A DNA stretch of 64,000 nt from Arion vulgaris (lineage: Eukaryota > Mollusca > Gastropoda > Stylommatophora > Arionidae). The notes under the pieces are model-generated. The model searched no databases. It was given only the letters and a program-made list of their open reading frames with translations, and was not told the DNA's origin. A program made the position numbers and the translations under genes. The stretch lies in NCBI GenBank assembly GCA_020796225.1, contig CM036759.1, positions 22,595,813 through 22,659,812 on the forward strand. The letters run 5' to 3'. Of this stretch, positions 11,302-21,905 are shown in pieces (within the stretch, counting starts at the first letter, position 1; each line of letters begins with the position of its first letter).

Positions 11302-11763
11302 GGGAGATAGTTATGTTTTCTACGGTCAACTTCAATGCTTTCTTTGTTGTTGATGTCTTTTTCTAAGAATCTCTTTGTTTTATATGTGTCTACTCATTTC
11401 TCAGAATTAGCACTAGTTTGTCACTTGTTTTCTCAAGATTCAGGGTGTAGGTAAACTGTTATAAATGTTTATGTGTTGTATTTGTGCCGTGTTCATTCTC
11501 ATATGTCCGCCATGTTTCTAGACGGAGTTGGTGATTATATCCCCAATAAGACCAATTGTCTGCCTCATGTCATGCGGAGATCACATCGATTTCCTATCCG
11601 GGGTAAAATGATTAGTTTTTTTCGACGTACTCATCTGTTTAACATTCAGCTGAATACCTACAGTTGGGTCACTGACGACCAGGCGGTTTCTTCTTCAATA
11701 ATGCATCGGTTTTGGGGTTCTTGACCTTCGGTCCAAATATCATGTAGTATTTATGTTGCACAT

Positions 11764-11990
11764 ATTATGCGTCGTTAGCTCAGCGGTAGTGAGCTCGATC
11801 ACAACCCAAGAGTACCTGGTTCAACCCCCGCGTCAGGCGATTTTGAAGCAAAATTGTTCCCGTGGATTTTTACGAACGGTAAAAAAAGACCTCTCCGTTC
11901 CGAAAGCAATGACAAACTACTTAACGTATAAGTGGTACCTACAAAAAATCAACAACTCGTTTACTGTGGTTGATAGCGGCATCATGTAAT
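11764..11990 (+). repeat. SINE-E copy, tRNA head with A and B boxes
   Basis: It begins gcgtcgttagctcagcggt (A box) and has ctggttcaacccccgcg (B box). It is followed by a body with cgtggatttttac, gacctctccgttc, gaaagcaatg and actacttaacgtataagtgg. The body matches 60023-60245 (+) and 16780-16967 (-). A true tRNA gene is unlikely because the acceptor stem does not close and the body is repeated elsewhere. Confidence 0.8.
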
Positions 11991-12303
11991 GGATACGCCA
12001 GGATTTTCATTATTGAAGAGATGGGGTGTATGTGCATTTTCTATCCATCTCGGACAAGGGTCAGAACTGGACCGCCCTAGCACTATAGGACGAAACGGCT
12101 GTGTTCCACAATTATGTAGCGGTCAAAATAGTGTTCCCTGTACTCATTCTCAGTCACCAGATTACAAAGCTGAACATGCGAGTATATTTACTATAGTCTA
12201 AACATGTGTTCAATATAGGAGAATCATCATCACGTATTGTGTTAATGCGCCTTTACGATGGGTATTAGTCATAAGAAAGCAAAACATAGTAGTTATCTAT
12301 TCT

Positions 12304-13345
12304 TAGATCTAGTCAGTATCATTCTATCTACTCTCAGGTATAGTCAGTATCATTCTATCTTTATTCTCAGGTATAGTCAGTATCATTCTATCTTTATTCT
12401 CAGGTATAGTCAGTATCATTCTCTCTACTCTCAGGTATAGTCAGTATCATTCTCTCTACTCTCAGGTATAGTCAGTATCATTCTCTCTACTCTCAGGTAT
12501 AGTCAGTATCATTCTATCTTTATTCTCAGGTATAGTCAGTATCATTCTATCTACTCTCAGGTATAGTCAGTATCATTCTATCTTTATTCTCAGGTATAGT
12601 CAGTATCATTCTATCTTTATTCTCAGGTATAGTCAGTATCATTCTATCTTTATTCTCAGGTATAGTCAGTATCATTCTCTCTACTCTCAGGTATAGTCAG
12701 TATCATTCTCTCTACTCTCAGGTATAGTCAGTATCATTCTCTCTACTCTCAGGTATAGTCAGTATCATTCTATCTTTATTCTCAGGTATAGTCAGTATCA
12801 TTCTCTCTACTCTCAGGTATAGTCAGTATCATTCTATCTTTATTCTCAGGTATAGTCAGTATCATTCTCTCTACTCTCAGGTATAGTCAGTATCATTCTA
12901 TCTTTATTCTCAGGTATAGTCAGTATCATTCTCTCTACTCTCAGGTATAGTCAGTATCATTCTATCTTTATTCTCAGATATAGTCAGTATCATTCTATCT
13001 ACTCTCAGGTATAGTCAGTATCATTCTATCTTTATTCTCAGGTATAGTCAGTATCATTCTCTCTACTCTCAGGTATAGTCAGTATCATTCTATCTTTATT
13101 CTCAGGTATAGTCAGTATCATTCTATCTTTATTCTCAGGTATAGTCTGTATCATTATATCTCTATTCTCAGGTATAGAGAATTATATAAGATATAACATT
13201 ATATCTCTACCTTTCTCTCAGGTATAGTCAGTATCATTCTATCTCTATTTTCAGATCTAGCCAGTATCATTCTACCCTTCTCGGATCTAGCCAGTATTAC
13301 TCTATCTCTTTTCAATCTGCCAGTTTCATTCTATCTTCTTTCCAA
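12304..13345 (+). repeat. 31/33-bp minisatellite with three unit types
   Basis: There are 26 clean units of caggtatagtcagtatcatt plus a variable piece: atctttattct (A, 33 bp), ctctactct (B, 31 bp) or atctactct (C, 31 bp). The order is C A A B B B A C A A A B B B A B A B A B A C A B A A. Degenerate units follow to 13345. There are no unique spacers, so this is not a CRISPR. Confidence 0.95.
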
Positions 13346-13962
13346 ATTCAAAAGGCGCATGCAAACTATCTGATAAAACACCAGACGGTTTTTTTTTTTT
13401 AAAACATGAAGAAACTGTTGCTCACTACGTAGCGTCGTACTTTGTCATATAAAAATATTCTCGATCGAGATTTTTCTCTTCTTATATTCCTCGTTTACTT
13501 AGCATCATGTGGACTGTATATTGGTCGAGTGTCACGTGCTGTAACAAGTAAAGCTGATATTCCGTGACACAAAAACCAAGAAACAGTTACAAACAACCTC
13601 ACTGGCTTGTCATGAGACCATGACAACATATCTACTGTAAGTAAACATGAGATCACGCGCCCGAGAATAAACAATTAATGTAGAACGTACAATGAATGTA
13701 AAGCACTATTACTACGTCAGCTAGAAAGAGTGTCTCTGTTTAGCCTTCAATGACAGTTTATATATGAATAGGTCAACTAGTGGTTTGCTAAAACATAAGG
13801 TATTCTTGTTCTTATCATTATGATAGCGTCATTACACAAAATAGCAATCTATGTAGTGCTGGTGTAGTAGACAAAACAATATATTTGCATTGTGGTTTGA
13901 AAAAAAAACATACAAATAATCGACGCTTTGGACCACAATGCAAATATAATTATTATAATTAA

Positions 13963-13965
<3 letters not shown>
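13346..13965. other. Unannotated AT-rich stretch
   Basis: I see no gene, RNA or second repeat copy here. It leads into the (TA)n tract. Confidence 0.45.

Positions 13966-14012
<47 letters not shown>
13966..14012. repeat. (TA)n microsatellite
   Basis: About 47 bp of uninterrupted alternating T and A. Confidence 0.98.
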
Positions 14013-14015
<3 letters not shown>

Positions 14016-14157
14016 ATAATTATGCTATATATATTTATATATTCTGCGACAGCAACACACTTAACATAAGGAACCCAATTTCGTGACACAGCTATATTTA
14101 AACTAGCAACAAGATATACCAGTTACTGGTAGTGAACTTTATACAAAATATTTTTTT

Positions 14158-14326
14158 TTCCCGATCCGGAAGCACTCGAGTTGAAAGATCTTCTGCTCGG
14201 TGCCACGAACACAGTAAATCTAGAGAACCTGTGTTTTCTGCCAGTCCGCGGAATTGAACCTGCACTCACAGAGGACTTGTCGCCCGTCGTCCAGCACGCT
14301 ACGAACACGCTGGGCAGGCGGGCAAT
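14158..14326 (-). repeat. SINE-D copy, truncated
   Basis: On the minus strand it has the family head gcccgcctgcccagcgtg, the A box, and gttcaattccgcgg, then a shortened body. It matches 10672, 11068 and 15751. Confidence 0.8.
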
Positions 14327-14499
14327 ACAAAATATGTAATACTACGTATTCCCGTCTTTTGCATGTCGGTTCCGTTACTAAAAATAAAAACACTGATATT
14401 GTATGCGCATGATGTCAAAAGTTGGACTGCAGATAAGCTATGAAAAACAAATATAATGAAGACACCTATGGCAAGTAATGCAGATATCCACACTGGAAT

Positions 14500-15115
14500 C
14501 TAAAATGATAAAAATAACAGAGCAGTTCACCTATTTAGGTAGCAATTTTGATTGCACAGGAAATGTTAAAAAGAAATTATGATACGAATTGGCAAAGCAA
14601 CCTCAGCTTTTAAAAGTCTAAATAAAATATGGAACTGCAAGTTATATAGTATTAAAACTAAATTACGAATTTTCAATTCAAATGTATCAATCCTAACATA
14701 TGCCAGCAGAGTTGGAAAATGACTAAAGATATAGAAAGCAAGTTGAATGCATTTGAAAATAGATGTCTGCGAAAAATAATGAATATAAAATGGAATGAAT
14801 TCAAGAAGTGATGAAATCAGAGATATGTCTGGTCAACCACTAGTGACAACTGTTATAAGAAAGAGAAGATGGAGATATGTTGGGCACACCTTGAGGAGAA
14901 ATAATCAACGAATATCAAAGCAGGCATTGAAGTGGGATGCAAAGGTTTCAAGAAAGAGAGGTCGACCTAAGGAGACACTGAAACGAACTTTGCTGAGAGA
15001 GGCAAGAAATATCGGTCTCAGTTCTATGGAGGAGATTGAGCGAGTTGCCCAGGATAGAGCAGTATGGAGAAATTACTTGCAGGCCCTATGTAACGTATAA
15101 CGGTACGAGATTATT
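14500..15115 (+). repeat. LINE fragment: end of reverse transcriptase and C-terminus
   Basis: The early part (14520-14795) encodes broken frames with F-T-Y-L-G-S-N-F, the post-catalytic part of non-LTR reverse transcriptases. From 14795 a clean frame of 101 codons has [25 protein letters not shown] and a closing A-L-C-N-V before the stop at 15098-15100. The same C-terminus recurs at 9745, 32772 and 48358, all on the minus strand, so this family has at least four copies here. No endonuclease region remains. Confidence 0.85.
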
Positions 15116-15750
15116 ATTATGTGAAATACAGTGCACAAATTGGCACGTTTTTGTTACACGAAACGGTGCGATTAGAGCGTTGTATGTCATGTGGAGTATA
15201 TTCGAACATTAATGAAAAAAGGCACCTAAATAGAAAATGACATTGATTAAAAAAACAATGAACAAATCTGAATAGAGAAATTTAAATATATGAATACTTT
15301 TGTGTGTTTTCACTATTGTGACGGGTTTATACCTTGCAAATTCTAATACTGTACATCGAAAGTTTATAAAACATGGGGATCACCATACACAGCGCTAAAG
15401 AATCACTGGTATTATGAATGAAAAAATGGCCTGCAGACTTTGCAAATCGTAGGGTATGAAAAGCCTGTCATTTCAAATTTCTAAAGCCAAGTATGCAGGA
15501 TGTAGGTGGGACAATTTATTTCCTCATATGTGGAATGTCGAGTGCTGGAAATGAGCCCCCACACATTTGGAGTCCAATTCAATAAGCGAGAAATGTCTAC
15601 CCATTGCGCTAGTTCCCTCCACCCCAACCCCCGCCCGATTTGATAAGTTTTCAAAAATATCACGTCAGATGAATGGAAAATAGCCGCAGACTCCATTTTG
15701 TGTTGTTCTGTGAACTTTCGGAAGGGAAGAGGCTCAAATGCAGACCACTG
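15116..15750. other. Unannotated stretch
   Basis: Nothing recognised. Short frames at 15481-15696 are unsupported. Confidence 0.45.
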
Positions 15751-15962
15751 CTCAGATATTTTTTTCCCGATTCAGAAGCACTTCAGCTTTCAGCCCTTCG
15801 GCTCGGTGCCATGGACATCGTAACCCTTCGGTTCGGTGCCACGAACACCGTAAATCTGGGGAATCTGTGGCTTTTTCTGCCAGCACGCGGAATTGAACCC
15901 TCACTCACAGAGGGCTTGTCACCCGCAGTCCAACGCGCTACGAACACGCTGGGCAGGCGGGC
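15751..15962 (-). repeat. SINE-D copy
   Basis: It starts on the minus strand with gcccgcctgcccagcgtgtt, has the B-box gttcaattccgcg region, and ends at aagtgcttctgaatc. It is nearly colinear with 10672-10876. Confidence 0.85.
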
Positions 15963-16359
15963 CTGCTCAGATATAAGGAAATCTGCAAGGCCTCAATAAA
16001 AACTTTTCTATCGGTCACAACAAATGGAGAAAACTAGCTGATGACCGAGTTATGTAGAAAACAGCATTACGCAAAGGTGCAGAATCTTTTGTAAAGAAAT
16101 TTAGGGCTGAGCTTAAAGGAAAGAGAGACAAGCGCAAACTTCGAAGTTGTCGCTTGCTAATTGACCGTCTGTAAAAACGAAAAAGGCCATATATAAAAAT
16201 ATCAACCCGGCCTTTTATCTATTTAGTTCGGCGTGCTATATTGTCAAAACAAATCTATTCATCTGTGTTCTCATCTCTCCTTATTACATCTTTTTGTATA
16301 AGCTGTATCATCTTTCTTTATGAGGGACGTGCGGTTAGAATACCGGACTCTCATTTCCT

Positions 16360-16722
16360 GCATCCATCATCAGTCTACTATGCTATCTCTTCTTTCCAAC
16401 ATTGTTCATCTTATTTGCTATGTTATGGCTCTCTTCTTTCTTTTATTCTTCTATGTACCATGTTCTTTCACTCTACATTCTTGTATTTTTCTATCTGTTA
16501 TGATCTATCTTACTCCTTTCTTTGATTCTTCTGTCTGCTATGTTCTCCTTTCTGCTATCCCTCTAAATGATATGCTCTCTCCCTCTCTCTCTCCTTTCGT
16601 TTATCCGTTTATCTGCTATGCGCTCTCTCCTTTCCGTTCAGCCCCTTATATGCTATGCTCTCTTATTTCATCTATCCTCTATCTGCTATGCTCTAGCTCC
16701 CTCCTTTTCTCATCGTTCGTCT
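16360..16722 (+). repeat. Degenerate pyrimidine-rich repeat around 'atctgctatgctctc'
   Basis: Imperfect copies of tctgctatgctctct recur every 45-70 bp among T- and C-rich sequence. Two overlapping frames open through it because T-rich DNA lacks stops. I read this as simple-sequence expansion and not a gene. Confidence 0.6.
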
Positions 16723-16779
16723 AATAAAAAAAGTTAATTGCATATCCTATACAGGACTTTGTGAATCAACCCTAGCTTT

Positions 16780-16967
16780 TTAACGCTGTTTGTGATTTTT
16801 CTAGGCATTATTACGTTCAGTAGTTTGCCATTGCTTTCTGAACGGTGGCGACATCGTTCTTTTGTAAAATCCAGGCGAAACAATTTGCAACCAAACTGTC
16901 CACAGCGTGACCCGAACTCAGAACGTCGTGATTAACAGACCGAGTCACCATCCCCTAAGCCACAGAT
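16780..16967 (-). repeat. SINE-E body with a different tRNA-like head
   Basis: The minus-strand body has caccgttcagaaagcaatgg and caaactactgaacg, matching 11764 and 60023. Its head is ctgtggcttaggggatggtg with B-box tgagttcgggtc, which differs from the ttagctcagcggtag head of the other copies. Confidence 0.7.
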
Positions 16968-16976
16968 GCCATCATC

Positions 16977-17212
16977 TTCTTCTTTGCGACCAATTCTAAT
17001 CACTCTTTGTGATATGTTTGATCTTGCCAAGAACGTGTATACGTTGCACATTGGTTTGGTAGACCCTAAACGCATAGACTTCTACAAATTTAGGACACGT
17101 GCATCCGATTTCAGCCAAACCTCCTTAGTCGCCTCTTACTTCATGCGTGGCAGGCAACAGTGGTTCTATTCTTTACAACCCAAATTTGGGCCCCGGTGAC
17201 CACTCGGGCGAC
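16977..17212 (-). repeat. SINE-A copy with target-site duplication
   Basis: A near full-length minus-strand copy, from cgcccgagtggtcaccgg to the cgcaaagaagaaga tail. It is flanked by gccatcatc at 16968-16976 and 17213-17221. It abuts the SINE-E copy at 16780-16967. Confidence 0.9.
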
Positions 17213-17280
17213 GCCATCATCTATTAACTATGCTAAATTTAGTTCCTTGATCCCTATTCTATCGCTTCCCTTTCCTACAT

Positions 17281-18080
17281 CGTCCATCTATCTGTTATAC
17301 TTCTACATATCAATTGCATCTTTACTGCATCGTCCATCTATCTGTTATACTTCTACATATCAACTGCATCTTTCCTACATCGTCCATCTATCTGTTATAC
17401 TTCTACATATCAATTGCATCTTTCCTACATCGTCCATCTATCTGTTATACTTCTACATATCAACTGCATCTTTCCTACATCGTCCATCTATCTGTTATAC
17501 TTCTACATATCAATTGCATCTTTACTGCATCGTCCATCTATCTGTTATACTTCTACATATCAACTGCATCTTTCCTACATCGTCCATCTATCTGTTATAC
17601 TTCTACATATCAATTGCATCTTTCCTACATCGTCCATCTATCTGTTATACTTCTACATATCAACTGCATCTTTCCTACATCGTCCATCTATCTGTTATAC
17701 TTCTACATATCAACTGCATCTTTACTGCATCGTCCATCTATCTGTTATACTTCTACATATCAATTGCATCTTTCCTACATCGTACATCTATCTGTTATAC
17801 TTCTACATATCAATTGCATCTTTACTGCATCGTCCATCTATCTGTTATACTTCTACATATCAATTGCATCTTTCCTATATCGTCCATCTATCTGTTATAC
17901 TTCCACATATCAATTGCATCTTTCCTACATCGTCCATCTATCTGTTATACTTCTACATATTAATTGCATCTTTTCTGCATCGTCCATCTATCTGTTATAC
18001 TTCTACATATCAATTGCATCTTTTCTGCATCGTCCATCTATCTGTTATACTTCTACATATCAATTGCATCTTTTCTGCAT
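17281..18080 (+). repeat. 50-bp satellite, 16 exact-length units
   Basis: Sixteen head-to-tail units of exactly 50 bp start with cgtccatctatctgttatac (one cgtac variant at 17781). Units differ at caattg/caactg and at the last ten bases (tttactgcat, tttcctacat, ttttctgcat). Units 1-4 are identical to units 5-8, a 200-bp higher-order repeat. All three forward frames stay open because no stop occurs in any frame of the unit. The resulting 250-280 codon frames are a by-product and should not be annotated as proteins. Confidence 0.97.
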
Positions 18081-18487
18081 CGTCACCAATCTGTTACCTT
18101 TATTCCATCGTAAACGGAACAAAGAATGTACCTTCTCCCCACACAGACAGTATCAACTCTGCTAAATAGGACGAACAGTGGCTAATGACTTAAGATGGAT
18201 GTACTGGCACTTTAAGAGCTTCTTAAGAGATCAGTTTGAGATGTCAGGTGTACAAACTCCACTTAACGCCTAATTATGGTCAGCTGATTTAATCATGAAG
18301 ATTAAACATGCATTTTGGAGTCTTCTGATTATAATGCACAATTAGCATTTGTTAAAATAAACGACATGTAGTGGTGCAGATCACCTGCGCTAGAGTCCCT
18401 GTATTTCCTATTACTTTATAATTAGCTTAATAACAGGTTCTTATACGTCTCTCAAATAATTTACTCATCATCAAATAGCCTGTCCTG
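18081..18487. other. Unannotated stretch
   Basis: Unique AT-rich sequence between the satellite and a LINE fragment. Nothing recognised. Confidence 0.45.
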
Positions 18488-18830
18488 AGCAGAACTTTGC
18501 CACCCCAACAGTCCTCCGGAATTTCTCTCTCTAATAGGCCAGATGTCCTGCCTCTGCAGCTGTCATGTTCCAACCATCAGTTACATCCTGAATCCATCTT
18601 CTCCGTGGTTTTCCTCTTCATCTCTGTGCCGGTATGCCTCCTTCCATGATGGTCTTCTCCAGCCCTTCATGTCTTTTTATATGTCCAAAATATCTCAATT
18701 TTCTCTTTCTTATTTGTTGCATCAGCCAGTTTTCTTTGATTTTGAGTTCTTTCTGGATATATCTATTTGTTCTCTTCTCTGTCCAAGATATATGAAGGAC
18801 TCTTCTATAACACTTGTATTCAAAAGCACT
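18488..18830 (-). repeat. LINE 3'-end fragment
   Basis: The minus strand encodes, with breaks, R-K-R-K-L-R-Y-F-G-H-I-K-R-H-E-G-L, G-K-P-R-R-R-W-I-Q-D-V and N-M-T-A-A-E-A-G. This is the familiar segment after the reverse transcriptase of many non-LTR elements. A related 3' end lies at 60985-61165. Confidence 0.8.
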
Positions 18831-18889
18831 TATATGTTTTTAATACTTTACTACCAAAGAAATATAGCACAACTAAAATAATATCACCA

Positions 18890-19145
18890 ATGGAATATAT
18901 ATCCATCTATATCCTCTTCTTTTCCCGTTGGACACATACGGTTTTCAAAAGAGATTTCCATTGTTGCCGTTCTGCTGCCTTTCTAACAATTATTTCCCAC
19001 GCCAGACATTCAACTCTCTTTCTATAGTTCTTCTCCCTGTTTCGCTAGTAAGTCCAGGCCTTCTCTTCCCATCTGCTGTCCATCGGAGAGGTGTCATAGC
19101 CAATGCCTCTACTGGCATAGGACATACCTGCCCTGCCGCACATAA
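18890..19145 (-). repeat. LINE 3'-end fragment, second type
   Basis: The minus strand reads A-L-x-x-T-P-L-R-W-T-A-D-G-K-R-R-P-G-L and G-R-R-T-I-E-R-E-L, a decayed form of the [15 protein letters not shown] segment of the full-length LINE. A short (ga)n tract follows at 19184-19209. Confidence 0.7.
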
Positions 19146-19209
19146 ATATTATTGTTACCACTGCAGTAGAAGGGGTTAAATATGCATGAGAGAGAGAGAG
19201 AGAGAGAGA

Positions 19210-20342
19210 CCGAGTTGGAAAAGCACCACAGAAAGCGTTTTCTTATATCGGTAATTATTGCAGACATTTATGCATATGGATATATTAACAATTACATACA
19301 TAGCTCACGCTTGTAACCTTTTATTATATAATTGGTTGGGTACAGTGACACTATTATTGCAGGCACACACATATGGTTTATGTCTGTACAACACATCACA
19401 CAGTCATGTCTACTCGCACACATATAACATACACAAACACTATTTCTTTGTGTGTTATTTTTAAAAATCTTTTTAAATTATAGTCACCTGTCACCATGAC
19501 AGCAAAAATATAACCCTGACAAATGACTCACCCACCCATCCCCCTTTTTTTCTCTTACTGTTTAAAATTTCGTCATTTAAAAACGTGCAACTTTTTTATA
19601 CTTTTCTTTTTTCAAGACCACATATTATTTCAATTGGGAGTGGTGGGAGAAGAGAAAGATGGGATTTGCGTAGCGTGGTGGAAATGACTAACTAAGTCGG
19701 TCCTTCTGCACCAAAGTTTCTGAGTTGAGTCCACATCTAAGCGGAATACAAAATTCAGAATAATTTGAACAACCTCTAATCTCAGAGTAGGTGAGGTCCC
19801 GTATCTGGTCACATCGAAAATTAACATGAACAAAAAACTCGAAGATTATGTGTTCAAATTGCTCACGATAAAGGATCAACATTTAAATACAAAAATAAAA
19901 GTAGGCTTGCTTGCCGCCGATGCCCGACTAAATTTGAGATATTCAAAATTAACATTTAATTTATACCAAAATCTACAATCATAAAACAATCGGGAGAGCG
20001 AAAGTGAGCAAAACATTTGCATGATGAAATCGGATAAGTTGAACAGAAAGGCGCAGAATAACACTTAAATATCTTAAATCAGACAAGAGCGGTTTATAAA
20101 GTGGTGGTACTAAAGAGATAGAAGACATATCAACATCAAATGTTGGCTGTAATGACTCCTCGACATTTTCTGTGATTTACTAGTGTGGCACATTCAAACA
20201 AACTGTTATTTGTTCACATGTTAATGTTTCTTCCACTTACAGTAATTGCCAGATTGCTTTCTCATTTGCATACCAAATTCTATAGAGATAAACACAAGAA
20301 TGTGTGGATTCCTTAAAGTTGCCAGCTTCCTTTCATGTATAT
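19210..20342. other. Unannotated stretch
   Basis: Nothing firmly recognised. Minus-strand frames at 19630-20064 carry no motif I know. Confidence 0.4.
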
Positions 20343-21330
20343 TTACCTTTCTTTCGTTCGCTTGAAATATTGTCTATATATCGAAACAGTGTCTCTTGTA
20401 TAAACTTCACTGTCTTTTTTTTTTTTTAGCAAACACAGAGGTCCATGTAGTTTTCTGTCCAGTGTTTTTACATTAGGCCAGTGAGTTTGCATCAGTATAT
20501 CATATTCGGGGCAGTCTTGAAGTATGTGGTCTGCAGTCTGATGTGCCTGTTCACATGTCCACATTGCTGAATTGTCAATCTTGAATTTTATATACATTTG
20601 GCTGTGGAATGGATTGTGTCCTATTCTGAAGTGCAGAATGACAACTTGTTCGAATCTGCTCATATTGTAGTAGTCATCTTGTGTTGGTATTTGTGACTTT
20701 CTGATTGATTTAATCATCCTTTCGTTTTGGTGGTAGGTAACTGACACATCTGGTTGCTCTCCTGCAGTGCCTTCCTTGACCAGTCGGTCTGCTGTTTCAT
20801 TTCCTGGTCCTAAAGAAAATAGCAACCTGCTGCCTTGCAGGTCGGCTGGGACAGCCCAAGGCTGACGGAGAGCGAACCCAGTAAACGCTGGCTAAAACCG
20901 GACACATCGCCGAAGGATAAGCACCAGAGCTACAAATGGCGCTAAAGATGTGACGAAGCACACTCATGCTAAGGCTGCATGAATCAGATTTCCACATGAA
21001 TGAGATTTATGGGGAAATCTGGTACATCAGTCTAAGCGAGAGAGAGATTTCCTGGTATTCCAAAGTGAGGCGGTATCCACTGCAACATGACCTTGCGCTG
21101 TGTGCACAGTTTAGACAGTAAGGTCTGTAGAGCTGGCAAATTTTCTGGATTGGAGTGCTGATTTTGCATCTGTCAAAAATACAACAGGTTGTGATTCAAG
21201 TCTGGTGTTCAACAGTTTGTTTATATACCAACTTCTTGAGAGAAAAACACAAGTTGGTGTAGATTCCTTAAAGTTGCCAACTTGCTTCCACATTTGTATA
21301 ACAATTTATTGAGAGAAAAGCCACAAGAAT
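20343..21330 (-). pseudogene. LINE RNase H domain and C-terminus, split by a SINE
   Basis: The minus strand has V-F-L-T-D-A-K-S-A-L (RNase H catalytic Asp, about 21190-21160), then Q-W-I-P-P-H-F-G-I-P-G-N up to 21047. After a 239-bp insert it continues E-T-A-D-R-L-V-K-E-G from 20807. The C-terminus has a C-x-A-H-Q-T-A-D-H-I-L-Q-D-C-P knuckle-like motif common in Jockey- and I-like LINEs that encode RNase H. The frame is clean from 20825 to 20343 but disrupted upstream. A related copy is at 25833-26938. Confidence 0.85.
20808..21046 (+). repeat. SINE-like insert in RNase H, (GA) tail, 9-bp duplication
   Basis: It is flanked by atttcctgg at 20799-20807 and 21047-21055, exactly between the Gly-Asn and Glu codons of the RNase H P-G-N-E motif. 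The 3' end aaatctggtacatcagtc plus gagagaga matches the tail of SINE-D at 11068-11297, but the 5' body (gacagcccaaggctgac region) differs. Confidence 0.85.
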
Positions 21331-21649
21331 GCATGGATTTCTCACCATTGTAGCTAATGTCCACAACATTGCATATGCACTTTCATATATTTGTATATCT
21401 TATGTGTATACTACCTACAATCATGTCCAACATATTTTCCTGATAAATCAATAAACAATGACGACGATTCTGGGTCACTAATTTGCAGCATCTGTTTATG
21501 ACTAACATCTTGACATAACCCCCAGTATCTTCTGCATCATTGACATCAAGCATAATAACCTTTGACCAAATTTTCCTGTTATTCAGGTCTGAGTACTTAA
21601 ACAGATGAGTGGATTAATGGTAACAAATGAAGCAATGGTTCTCAACCTG

Positions 21650-21905
21650 TATGTGATGCACCACATGCTGATTTATTATCAACTGCCTCTGAAGTATGTC
21701 ACAGTAAAGTTGCAACCAACACACAAAAATGAGCAACAGTTTCAATTCTAATGCATACCTTAACCAAAGATATGGGTCACAAATGTGATGCACTGCGGAC
21801 TGATTTATCATCACCTGCTTCTGAAGTATGTCACAGTAAAGTTGCAACTAATACATAAAAATTAGCAACAGTTTATATTCTAGTGCAAAAGATATGGATC
21901 ACCTA
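21650..21905. repeat. Tandem duplication, about 130-bp unit
   Basis: Two copies share tctgaagtatgtcacagtaa and agttgcaac with a few differences, starting near 21653 and 21786. The second copy is shorter at its end. No coding role is evident. Confidence 0.85.

Noticed and set aside
11764..11835. tRNA gene candidate (A box ttagctcagcggtag, B box ggttcaacccc)
   Set aside because: The acceptor stem does not pair and a repeated SINE body follows directly.
12304..13172. Regular short repeats resembling a CRISPR array
   Set aside because: The variable parts are only three recurring variants, not unique spacers, there is no cas gene, and the context is an animal genome.
16241..16724. Two overlapping frames rich in Leu, Phe and Ser
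   Set aside because: T/C-rich degenerate repeat with no family motif.
17160..18169. Three long overlapping plus-strand frames (251-283 codons) that look like repeated membrane proteins
   Set aside because: They arise from a stop-free 50-bp satellite whose length is not a multiple of 3. No promoter, codon bias or conserved domain supports any of them.
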